From the NCBI GenBank assembly GCA_002342065.1, contig DDPF01000010.1:1-64000 (forward strand): 64,000 nt of DNA, written 5' to 3'. Positions 25,676 through 33,356 of the stretch are shown piece after piece (the first letter of the stretch is position 1; each line of letters begins with the position of its first letter). The position numbers and the translations under genes are program-made. Source of the stretch: Bacteroidetes bacterium UBA2475. GTDB taxonomy: Bacteria; Bacteroidota; Bacteroidia; B-17B0; Aurantibacillaceae. The notes beneath the pieces were generated by a model that saw only the letters and a list, made by a program, of their open reading frames with translations, was not told the origin of the DNA and made no database searches.

Positions 25676-28405
25676 ATGAAAAAAAGGTTATCCCTACTTT
25701 TTTTCTTATTTATTTTCTCTTTAACCAAAGCCCAAAACATAAGGCTTTGGGGGAACATTAATGATACTACCACCAAACAAACTTTACCCAACGTTCTATT
25801 AATGGCAGTAAAGTTTAAAGATTCAACGCTTGTAAATTTTACACGGACCAATAAAGAAGGCCTTTTTAAACCTATTAAAGTTCCGCTGGATACTTACATT
25901 GTTATTATCTCGCATCCAAATTTTAGTGATAAAACGTATTTACTTGTTCCTAATATAACAGATACAGCTTTTAATTTTAAAAATGTTGTACTTCCACCCC
26001 GCTCAGTAGTATTAAATGAAGTGGAAGTTTTTGCCTACCGCGAAAAAAGTTATTATAAAGGCGATACATTAATTTTTACTGCTGATTCGTTTAAAACCCG
26101 TCCCAACGCTACTGTAGAAGACCTCCTAAAAAAACTGCCAGGCGTAAAAGTAGATGCCGCCGGAAAGATCACCATACAAGGAAAAGAAGTTGACCAGGTG
26201 CTGGTAGACGGTGATGAATTTTTTGGAAGCGATCCTACTATTGCCACCCGAAATTTAAACGCAACGACTGTTGATAACATACAAGTGTATGATAAAAAAA
26301 ACGAAGACCCCGAAAGTACAAATGAAACTTTAAAGGTTGTAAACCTTAAATTAAAAGATGATGCCAAGAAAGGTTATTTTGGGAAAGCAACTGCTGCGGG
26401 AGATTTTCAAAAATTTTATGAGAATGATCTCTTGTTGAATAAATTCAGGAAACAACAAAAGATCTCTATTTTTGGTTTATTAGCCAATACTCCAAAACAG
26501 GGTTTTAACGGTGGTGAGGCGTATAAATATGGACTGGACAATGAAGGGTACGGCAATTATGATCCTGAAACAAATACATGGACCAGCTTTAGAGATAATG
26601 GTGCCGGAATTCCTAATACTTTAAAGACAGGCTTTTATTTTAACGATAAGCTTGGAAAAAACACGAAGATAAATACAGACTACACTTTTAATCAAACAAA
26701 TTTAATTTCAGGTTCTGAAACAAACACGCAGTTTTTTTTAGCCGACACAAATTATACTAACGCCCAGGTAATTAATAGCACATCAAAAAACATAAGCCAT
26801 GTATTTAATTTAAATATCAGTCAAAAACTGGACTCGTTAACAGAACTTATTGCAAAACCAAAAATAAATTATAAAAAAAGTACAGTTTTTAAATATCAGA
26901 ACGATGATTTTATTTCTGAAGAAAATGAGCTTACAAGGCAAACTACAATTACAAATAATAACAATTCAGAATCTATAGACGCAAGCCTTTTACTTAAGCT
27001 TAACAGAAAGTTTATGAAAAAAGATAGGCTCTTAACTATTAATTACCAACCTACATATTATACTGCAACAAGTAACAGTAATTTAAATACTAATTTTCTA
27101 TACTACAAGAATCAGTTACCCGACTCAACCCTCATTCAAAAAAGAACACAAAGCAATTACCGTTCCGACCAAAGCGCAGGTTTTGCATACACGGAACCGA
27201 TAGGCAAAAAATTTAAAATAGAAAGCGGTTACAATTTTTCGTACAATTTAAATAATACCGATAGAAAAACAAGAGATTATAATGGACAGAATTTTGAGAC
27301 CATTAACCCCACGCAATCTAATAACTTTCACAATACACGCATAACAAACAGGGTATATACCAAGTTGATCTATGAAGTAAAAAAATACAAATTAAGCGTA
27401 GGAACCTTGTACCGAAATGTTTTTCAGCAAAACATCAATGTTACAAATACACAAACACTTAGTCAGACATTTAATAATATTCTTCCATACGCTAATATAA
27501 ATTACAGGATCAACCAAGGCTCGAGCCTTAACGTTTTTTACAATAGTACGGCGCAATTACCCGACCTACAACAATTACAACCTGTAGTAGATAATTCAGA
27601 TCCTAACAGGATAACAATTGGTAATCCTTCGTTAAAACCACAATTCACAAACAATGTTACCGCAAACTATTATTTTTATAAAGGTATTAGCGATCGCGAT
27701 ATGTATGCCGGTGGATACATTAATCCGGTAATAAATGAGATCAACGAAAAAACAAGTTTTGATTCCCTTGGTAAATCAATTACAACCCCTGTAAACATAA
27801 GCGGTAATTATTCTGCCGGTGCTTGGATGGGCGGAAGATTCCCTGTTTTTAAACGGCTTTTTAAAGTTGGTTATTCATTCAACTATGGGTTCAATAACAA
27901 TATTGCTTATGTAAATGATGAAAAAAATATTACAAAAACATTAGATCTTACACCGGGCTTATTTTTCGAAAAGAACAGTGATAAGTTCGATTTCAATGTT
28001 GGAGGCAATTATAAATATTCAGTTCCAAAGCAAACCATCAGTTTACAATCTAACCAGCCTTTTTACACCTATAGCATTGAAGGAAGTATACGCATAAAGC
28101 TTCCAAAAAAATTCTCTATCAGCACAGACGGAAAATATACCAATAACGGAAACAGGGCCAATGGCTATAACATTAACTATTTAATTTTAAATGCGCAATT
28201 AAGCAGAGCATTTTTAAAAACAGAAAATCTTATTCTTTCTGTAGAAGCCTATGATATCTTGAATCAGAATATTAGCAACCAACGCGAAATAACGGCCAAC
28301 AAAATTGTGGATATGAAAACGAGTATCATCCGTCAATACTTTTTATTAAAGCTCTTATATAAATTCACCAGTCAAAAAACAAAAGTGGAAGATGATTTTG
28401 ATTAG
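25676..28405 (+). CDS. TonB-dependent-receptor-like outer membrane beta-barrel protein
   Basis: 909 residues. Signal peptide MKKRLSLLFFLFIFSLTKAQ; a carboxypeptidase-regulatory-like beta domain (residues about 22-110, DTTTKQTLPNVLLMAVKF); a plug-like domain with the typical FKTRPNATVEDLLKKLPGV and IQGKEVDQVLVDGDEFFG; then a long beta-barrel (about 230-909) matching the outer-membrane beta-barrel family PF14905. No SusD-like partner is nearby, so glycan import is not indicated. The start is the ATG at 25676; a longer TTG reading crosses the likely promoter. It overlaps the GLPGLI gene by 14 nt, a frequent pairing in Bacteroidota. Confidence 0.88.
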   Translation: MKKRLSLLFFLFIFSLTKAQNIRLWGNINDTTTKQTLPNVLLMAVKFKDSTLVNFTRTNKEGLFKPIKVPLDTYIVIISHPNFSDKTYLLVPNITDTAFNFKNVVLPPRSVVLNEVEVFAYREKSYYKGDTLIFTADSFKTRPNATVEDLLKKLPGVKVDAAGKITIQGKEVDQVLVDGDEFFGSDPTIATRNLNATTVDNIQVYDKKNEDPESTNETLKVVNLKLKDDAKKGYFGKATAAGDFQKFYENDLLLNKFRKQQKISIFGLLANTPKQGFNGGEAYKYGLDNEGYGNYDPETNTWTSFRDNGAGIPNTLKTGFYFNDKLGKNTKINTDYTFNQTNLISGSETNTQFFLADTNYTNAQVINSTSKNISHVFNLNISQKLDSLTELIAKPKINYKKSTVFKYQNDDFISEENELTRQTTITNNNNSESIDASLLLKLNRKFMKKDRLLTINYQPTYYTATSNSNLNTNFLYYKNQLPDSTLIQKRTQSNYRSDQSAGFAYTEPIGKKFKIESGYNFSYNLNNTDRKTRDYNGQNFETINPTQSNNFHNTRITNRVYTKLIYEVKKYKLSVGTLYRNVFQQNINVTNTQTLSQTFNNILPYANINYRINQGSSLNVFYNSTAQLPDLQQLQPVVDNSDPNRITIGNPSLKPQFTNNVTANYYFYKGISDRDMYAGGYINPVINEINEKTSFDSLGKSITTPVNISGNYSAGAWMGGRFPVFKRLFKVGYSFNYGFNNNIAYVNDEKNITKTLDLTPGLFFEKNSDKFDFNVGGNYKYSVPKQTISLQSNQPFYTYSIEGSIRIKLPKKFSISTDGKYTNNGNRANGYNINYLILNAQLSRAFLKTENLILSVEAYDILNQNISNQREITANKIVDMKTSIIRQYFLLKLLYKFTSQKTKVEDDFD

Positions 28406-29108
28406 AAGATATATATTACTTCTGCTTTTGTGCTTTGCGTTTACATACAAAGCACAAATTACCAATGCCAAAATAACTTTTGAGCGTAAAACTAATTTAT
28501 TTAAAAAATTTAAAGGTGATAACCAACGTTGGTTAAAAGAAGAAGACAAAATAAAAATAGATTATTTTGAATTATTTGTTACCGATACGGCATCTGTATT
28601 TAAACCACAGGAAAGTGAACTGAAAGAAAACTTAAGCTGGGCCACATCTAAGAACACCGTATTACAGAACTTTAATTTAAATACACGTTATTTAATTAAA
28701 ACTATGTGGGGTGAAGAATTACATTTAACCGACAGTTTATTTAAACGCCAATGGCAAATAACAGAAAGTAGTCGTAAAATTGCAGGCTACACCTGCAGGA
28801 AAGCCGTGTGGCAGGCAAACGACAGCACCCGCATTTATGCCTGGTTTAGTTATGATATCATTCCATCAACGGGCCCTGAGAGCTTTAATGGCTTACCCGG
28901 TACAATTTTAGGTTTGGCTACCGAAGATGGCGGCGTGGTTTATTTTGCAAAAAAAGTTGAAGTAATTAATCCTGTACCGGCCAATTTTGTTTTACCAAAA
29001 AAGAAAAAGATCTATACCATCCCCGAACTAAAAGCCCAGATGGAAAAACAATACGGCAAAGAAAAATGGTTCAAGAGCATGATCAATGAACAGTTTGGGA
29101 TTTGGTAA
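28392..29108 (+). CDS. GLPGLI family exported protein
   Basis: 238 residues. Signal peptide (ILLLLLCFAFTYKAQ), beta-rich body, a KIAGYTCRKAVW segment, and the family hallmark NGLPGTILGLATEDGG near residue 175. The family is named for this motif and has no established function. It often follows a TonB-type or barrel receptor, as here, where the two genes overlap by 14 nt. Likely periplasmic or outer-membrane-associated and functionally tied to the receptor; that tie is inference from pairing. Confidence 0.85.
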   Translation: MILIRRYILLLLLCFAFTYKAQITNAKITFERKTNLFKKFKGDNQRWLKEEDKIKIDYFELFVTDTASVFKPQESELKENLSWATSKNTVLQNFNLNTRYLIKTMWGEELHLTDSLFKRQWQITESSRKIAGYTCRKAVWQANDSTRIYAWFSYDIIPSTGPESFNGLPGTILGLATEDGGVVYFAKKVEVINPVPANFVLPKKKKIYTIPELKAQMEKQYGKEKWFKSMINEQFGIW

Positions 29109-29197
29109 ATGTTTAGGCGATAGAACACTGATGACGCGGATTGAACAGATAATCACTGATTTTATACGGCACTTTTAGCAAACAAAAATACGGACAT

Positions 29198-29237
29198 CGT
29201 TCGAGCGGTTCCGATAGCTATCGGAACCGCTCGAACG
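29198..29237. repeat. Perfect 40-bp palindrome
   Basis: CGTTCGAGCGGTTCCGATAG is followed directly by its exact reverse complement, with no spacer. It is GC-rich against an AT-rich background and lies about 90 bases downstream of the GLPGLI gene. There is no T run after it, so a simple terminator role is doubtful. Confidence 0.9.
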
Positions 29238-29254
29238 GGTAAATTTGGATATAC

Positions 29255-29297
29255 CTTCGGTGTATCGTAGATTATCATTCAGAAAAAGCGGAAAAAA
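29255..29297. repeat. Left boundary: direct repeat plus 22-bp inverted-repeat arm
   Basis: CTTCGGTGTATCGTAG (29255-29270), 5 nt, then a 22-bp arm (29276-29297) starting CATTCAGAAAAAGCGG. The exact reverse complement of the arm is at 30178-30199, and a direct copy of the 16-mer (one mismatch) is at 30205-30220. Confidence 0.8.
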
Positions 29298-29419
29298 CTA
29301 AAATAATGAGATAAAACCGTATTTTTATAATTGCGGACTGGACGGGACTCCAAATGGCTTTCTCTAATTTTACTTACTTTTCCTTAAACCGCTAACATGG
29401 CAACGTACAAGCACATAAA

Positions 29420-29458
29420 TTGTTGAGAATGTTGAAATCAAATCAACATTCTCAACAA
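29420..29458. repeat. Hairpin with 16-bp perfect stem
   Basis: Arms TTGTTGAGAATGTTGA and TCAACATTCTCAACAA enclose a 7-nt loop. Further partial copies of the 3' arm (TCAACAATCTCAACAA, then ATGTTGA) follow to about 29490. Confidence 0.8.
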
Positions 29459-29597
29459 CACCATCAACAATCTCAACAAAAATGTTGAAACTGCAACCAG
29501 CTGGGGTATTAATATTAACATTTGTGCCCGAAAGCGAAGCGCTTAAACCAACCGGGATTTTCTCATAATGATTCTTTCACAACTATTGTGCCAAGGT

Positions 29598-30045
29598 CTA
29601 CCTTGCAACAACAAATCGTTTGCTAACACTTAATGAATTGGTACTTTTTAAATTAAGCAAATAAACACCGTTTGGTAACTCATTTGTATTTATAGTTGCC
29701 ACCTCATCTTTAAATATTAGTTCTTCTTCTTTCACAGTTTGACCAATACTATTTAAAATTTCTATTTTACTACTGTTTTCAAAATTGTCCGATAACACTT
29801 TAAAATGAACAAGATCTTTTGCAGGGTTAGGGTAAAGATTAATGCTTGTTAAATAACTGGTTTCTTTTATGCCTGGTAGAATAAGAATTTAGAATCTCAA
29901 AACTTCCATCAGTTACATAATTTGCTATTTGGGCGTGTATTGATTGAAAGCAAAAAAACAGGAGACAAATAAATGCCGCCTGTTTTTGTAATAAAACCGA
30001 TTTTTGTTTAGTCTGTAATAACCAATTTCTTAGTGATACTTTCAT
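29598..30045 (-). pseudogene. Remnant of a type IX secretion cargo protein (middle deleted, frameshifted)
   Basis: The 5' part encodes a signal peptide and mature start (AAFICLLFFCFQSIHAQ, then IANYVTDGSFEILNS). About 29876 the reading shifts frame into a complete type A sorting domain: INLYPNPAKDLVHFKV, EILNSIGQTVKEEE, LPNGVYLLNLKS...SKRFVVAR. A normal cargo gene has hundreds of residues between these parts, so the middle appears deleted. The original start codon may also be lost; the ATG at 30045 lies inside another gene remnant. Confidence 0.7.
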
Positions 30046-30121
30046 TATTCACACTCTTAATAGTAATCAGGTAGATACCTTTTGCAGTATCTGTAAATAC
30101 AGGGGTTTGAAGTTTTTTAAG
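30008..30121 (-). pseudogene. C-terminal fragment of a second type IX cargo protein
   Basis: Minus-strand reading LKKLQTPVFTDTAKGIYL, then ITIKSVNNESITKKLVITD and stop, is the last third of a type A sorting domain. It has no start and abuts the tRNA-Ser remnant upstream. The fragment ends immediately before the signal-peptide part of the next remnant. Confidence 0.65.
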
Positions 30122-30143
30122 CGGAGAAAGAGGGATTCGAACC
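30122..30143 (-). other. tRNA-Ser 3'-end remnant (possible attachment-site scar)
   Basis: On the minus strand GGTTCGAATCCCTC is followed by TTTCTCC and G, which reads as T-loop, 3' T-stem strand, acceptor strand and the G discriminator typical of tRNA-Ser. Upstream sequence does not complete the T-stem and has no anticodon arm, so no tRNA is encoded. Integrative elements often leave such 3' tRNA pieces. Confidence 0.5.
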
Positions 30144-30177
30144 TATTCATGTCTCTAATATCTATATAAATATACGC

Positions 30178-30220
30178 TTTTTTCCGCTTTTTCTGAATGC
30201 AAAACTTCGGTGTACCGTAG
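30178..30220. repeat. Right boundary: 22-bp inverted-repeat arm plus direct repeat
   Basis: The arm (30178-30199, ending CTTTTTCTGAATG) is the exact reverse complement of 29276-29297. After 5 nt comes CTTCGGTGTACCGTAG (30205-30220), a direct copy of 29255-29270 with one mismatch. The spacing is symmetrical on both sides. Confidence 0.8.
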
Positions 30221-30226
30221 GTGGTA

Positions 30227-31255
30227 TTACTTCCCCTCAAACCCCTTAATAAAATCGCTCATTAAATAAGCAATTAATTTACCGGTCTTGTTATCGGCTT
30301 TAATGTGTGCTAATACCGGCGCTCCTTCTGCAATATGAAAATAAACAGCGTTTAACTGTTTGGCGCAATTAAAAACATATTGCCTGGCTTGTATGGGTGA
30401 GATGCCGGAACTTGTTTTAGCGCTTGTGGCAACGTTTGTAATAGAATCAAGATCTAACTCCACGCCGCAGACATCATTCTTTACGAAACCTATACATTGT
30501 TTTAAGGCAGAAGTAAAATCAATTTCTTCACGCACAAAAACAGATTCGTAAGTATTATAAAAAAGTTGTTCGGGGTTATTTTTAAATTGTTCTAATGCAA
30601 TTTTAGAGTTGTACTGTTCGTGCATGGCAAAAACGGCGTACTTATTAATGAACCCATTTTTAAAAGCATAACTAAAACCATTACCGCTGTGTCTTCCTTC
30701 CAATTGTCTAAAATCCAAATGCGCATCGCAATTAATAACGTTTATCTTTTTATTCAGTGCATGAAAAGCGCCGCTGGCATTGCCGTAGGCGTTATTATGC
30801 CCGCCACCAATAATGATGGGTACTTTTTTAAATTCAATTATTGTTTTAATTACTTCACTCACTTTTTCATCTACCAAAGCCACTAACTGCCTCAGGTGAA
30901 CCATATCATTTTTATCCTTAGCTTCATACATCAACGCTTTTTCCATCAGATCGTCAACAAACACTTCGCCTAAAACAAAAACATTTTTTGCATTTAAAAA
31001 AGAATTGCTTTGCTGCATTAAAAAACTTTCTATGGCCGGCTTAAAAGCGCTGCTCGCTCCTGCCCTTCCATAATTGGCGCGTACACCAATATCTTCAGGA
31101 ATACCAACGATCACAAATTTAGCCGAACTTTTTTCAAGATCAATTTTCCAATCTTTTTTAGTAGCATCAACCACTTCGCCAACTTTTAATTCGCCACTGC
31201 GTTTGCGTGTGAGTTTAAGAACATCTTCCTGTGTGTAAACTTTTACTGTTTTCAT
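30227..31255 (-). CDS. Arginase / formimidoylglutamase family hydrolase
   Basis: 342 residues of the ureohydrolase fold. Binuclear manganese ligands are visible: GGGHNNAYGN (histidine), NCDAHLDFR (D-A-H-x-D), and GVELDLDSI (the D-x-D set, with E in place of the usual S/F-D opening). The ISPIQARQYV segment and the C-terminal EGAP motif are typical. Possible activities are arginase, agmatinase or formimidoylglutamase (histidine breakdown); the size and the first block (VGIPEDIGVRANYGRAGAS) match Bacteroidota proteins annotated formimidoylglutamase. No hut genes are nearby, so the substrate is uncertain. Confidence 0.82.
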   Translation of the reverse strand: MKTVKVYTQEDVLKLTRKRSGELKVGEVVDATKKDWKIDLEKSSAKFVIVGIPEDIGVRANYGRAGASSAFKPAIESFLMQQSNSFLNAKNVFVLGEVFVDDLMEKALMYEAKDKNDMVHLRQLVALVDEKVSEVIKTIIEFKKVPIIIGGGHNNAYGNASGAFHALNKKINVINCDAHLDFRQLEGRHSGNGFSYAFKNGFINKYAVFAMHEQYNSKIALEQFKNNPEQLFYNTYESVFVREEIDFTSALKQCIGFVKNDVCGVELDLDSITNVATSAKTSSGISPIQARQYVFNCAKQLNAVYFHIAEGAPVLAHIKADNKTGKLIAYLMSDFIKGFEGK

Positions 31256-31278
31256 TCATACTAAACTAGTAAAAACAG

Positions 31279-31307
31279 AAATGCGTTGCCCCCTTAGCAA
31301 CGCATTT
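31279..31307 (-). terminator. Probable terminator after gldM
   Basis: 11-bp perfect stem AAATGCGTTGC / GCAACGCATTT with a 7-nt loop, 26 nt after the gldM stop. The downstream T run on the minus strand is interrupted (CTGTTTTTA), so efficiency is uncertain. Confidence 0.6.
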
Positions 31308-31332
31308 TTGAACACATGCGGTTGTTTAAAAC

Positions 31333-33000
31333 CTATTTAACCACCACTTTTATTGTAGAAAAATCTCTTGGTCCGTCAGGCGCCTGCACCTTGATATCTT
31401 CAAAGTATACCTTATTGCCAACCCTTAATCTTTTCAGGGCGTCCTTAGCTTCAGTGGATAAGGCATAACCTGAACATGGGAACGGTTGGCTTATTCCTGA
31501 AGCGTTAACAATACACATATTAAATTTTTCCATTTTAAATTGTGCAACAAAGTCAAAACCTGCATTATCTACACCTAAAACATTTATATTTTTAGCGTCA
31601 TTCAATTTCATTTCAATGGTTCCATAGGTACTTTTACCTGCCACTTTTAACGGAGGATTAGGAAAGCGTTTAACTCTGAAGTATTGCGGAGCGCCCTGCT
31701 GCCTTAATCCATTAGGGGTTTTTGCCATAACGGTAACGATACAGGTACCAGTGCTGCTTGCTTTGGTAGTGTATTTTCCGTTACCGTTACTGACAAGTGT
31801 AGCGCCGCAACCGCTCACATTCACCACAAGATCGGTTGGTGCCACACCGGCAGCAGAAACCGTTAAGGGGTTATCAACCCCAATGTAAAAAACATTCATT
31901 TTATCCGGGCTAACAGCCACAGCTGCATTGGCAACAATATATTCATTCTCGTATCGGTAATATTTGTACAAACCATCTAATCCTTTAAGCTTTATCCAAC
32001 CTTTTATCTCTTTATGCCCGGCACCACTTGTTGGTATACTTATCTTTCCTGTTCCATTATCAATAGGCAATGCAACTGCACCTTCGTTTAATTTCCCTGT
32101 GGTTGTATCAACATCCCCTAAAATGAATTGCATATTATCTGCATTAAATTTTGTGGAAGAAGCTGTTAAAAAAACATCAGCTGAATAAGGTGAACCCGAT
32201 TGCACATACTGACTCACCGGTACTATCCGTGCTTGCAACACATCAAATTTAATTGTTAGTTTACCAGCAGCTCCGGCAAAGGTTGTAACCATTTCAGATT
32301 CAATGTTGCGGATATCGCTTTGCATTTTCGAAAGATTAGTGATAACACCGGCCAGTGGCATATTATAAAAATTCTTTATCTCCCAGCTAATTGCCTTTCC
32401 TTCTTTATCTTTAAAATTATCATGTGGTGTAAACAATTTTATTTTTTCTTTTAAGATCTGGTAATCCTCAGTTGGTAACATAGTTCCTTTTTTATCCTTC
32501 ATCTCATCTATCATTTTATTGAGCTCAGTGGTTAAGGTTGTAATATTCCTACGTAATTCCTTTGCCGAATATTTTGTATCGGCAGGTTTTGTTTCATCAG
32601 GGCCTATCAACAAATAAGTGGGCTTATCATAATCATCAAGCTTTTCGATTCGTGCTAGCTTCATGGTATCTGCCCCTTTAACATTCTCTGTATACTGTTG
32701 TATATTTTGTTTTAATGTAGTTATATAATCAAACGTTGTTTGTGATAATTGTGTAACTTCTTTTGCTTTTGCGTAATATGGCTTTGCTTCATTTTTGCCA
32801 TTGGTGATAGCATCCTGTAATGAATTCAGCATTTTTTGTGTGTTGGCTGTAAAATTTGAATTGGTAGTTTCTATACTCTCGTTAATGGTAACAAATCCCT
32901 GCAATACTTCTTTGGTAACATTTAAAGCAAGAAGACAGGTGAGTACGAGATACATCATGCCTATCATTTTCTGGCGGGGCGTTTCTTTTGCATTACTCAT
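31333..33000 (-). CDS. gldM: Gliding motility / type IX secretion protein GldM
   Basis: 555 residues. GldM with GldL forms the inner-membrane motor that powers type IX secretion and gliding. The N-terminus has the hallmark KETPRQKMIGMMYLVLTCLL (cytoplasmic tip and single membrane helix, about residues 5-33), followed by NVTKEVLQGFVTINESIE. The periplasmic shaft then has helical and several beta domains (KRFPNPPLKVAGK and later). It is slightly longer than the Flavobacterium johnsoniae protein. Unusually, none of gldK, gldL or gldN is beside it: an arginase-family gene lies downstream and a repeat block plus a RluA-type gene upstream. Confidence 0.92.
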   Translation of the reverse strand: MSNAKETPRQKMIGMMYLVLTCLLALNVTKEVLQGFVTINESIETTNSNFTANTQKMLNSLQDAITNGKNEAKPYYAKAKEVTQLSQTTFDYITTLKQNIQQYTENVKGADTMKLARIEKLDDYDKPTYLLIGPDETKPADTKYSAKELRRNITTLTTELNKMIDEMKDKKGTMLPTEDYQILKEKIKLFTPHDNFKDKEGKAISWEIKNFYNMPLAGVITNLSKMQSDIRNIESEMVTTFAGAAGKLTIKFDVLQARIVPVSQYVQSGSPYSADVFLTASSTKFNADNMQFILGDVDTTTGKLNEGAVALPIDNGTGKISIPTSGAGHKEIKGWIKLKGLDGLYKYYRYENEYIVANAAVAVSPDKMNVFYIGVDNPLTVSAAGVAPTDLVVNVSGCGATLVSNGNGKYTTKASSTGTCIVTVMAKTPNGLRQQGAPQYFRVKRFPNPPLKVAGKSTYGTIEMKLNDAKNINVLGVDNAGFDFVAQFKMEKFNMCIVNASGISQPFPCSGYALSTEAKDALKRLRVGNKVYFEDIKVQAPDGPRDFSTIKVVVK

Positions 33001-33108
33001 GGTTTTTTAGTTTAGTTGGTTATAAACTATAAAGCCAAAAAAACAAAAATGGTTACAGACTTTATTTTTTTGAACAAGCTGTAACTTTTTTGAGATGTGA
33101 AGTTATTG

Positions 33109-33356
33109 TGCTTCTGCCACGAAGGCACAAAGACTCGAAGGGGCACAAAGAAAATACAAAGATTAATTAAAAAAAATACTATGTGCTTTTGCCACGAAGA
33201 CCTAAAGACTCTAAGTCACACGAAGAAAATATTAAAGTTAATTGCAAAAAAAATCTTGGTGAACCTTTGTGACTTGGTGCCTTAGTGGCGAATTAAATTA
33301 AAACAAAAAAAACTTAGTGAACCTTTGTGACTTATTGCCTTCGTAGCAAATTAAAT
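33109..33356. repeat. Nested double inverted repeat (GCCACGAAG...CTTAGTGGC class)
   Basis: Two tandem direct copies of a phrase beginning TTNTGCCACGAAG (33109-33180 and 33183-33257) are followed by two tandem copies of its rough inverse, GTGAACCTTTGTGACTT (33258-33314 and 33315-33356). The last copy runs into the stop codon of the RluA-type gene. It fills the 350-base gap upstream of gldM's neighbour and holds no gene. Folding could give a long cruciform or hairpin. Confidence 0.65.

Larger units (their letters stand above)
29109..30226. other. Decayed, repeat-rich intergenic island
   Basis: About 1.1 kb with no intact gene. Contents in order: word-type repeat (GATGACGCGGATTGAACAG, near 29129-29150); 40-bp perfect palindrome (29198-29237); 16-bp direct repeat left copy (29255-29270); 22-bp inverted repeat left arm (29276-29297); a possible tRNA 3' remnant (29333-29353); a 16-bp-stem hairpin (29420-29458); remnants of two type IX cargo genes (29598-30121); tRNA-Ser 3' remnant (30122-30143); inverted repeat right arm (30178-30199); direct repeat right copy (30205-30220). 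It looks like the scar of one or more insertions. Confidence 0.6.

Noticed and set aside
29839..30045. A real 68-residue exported protein
   Set aside because: Its signal peptide is genuine-looking, but the reading runs out of frame into a sorting domain and starts inside another gene fragment; a pseudogene explains it better.
30121..30205. An intact tRNA gene
   Set aside because: Only the 3' T-arm/acceptor part is present; no anticodon arm, D-arm or 5' acceptor strand can be found.
33109..33356. CRISPR-like array
   Set aside because: Units are degenerate, there are only two per direction, they are inverted to each other, and there are no unique spacers or cas genes.
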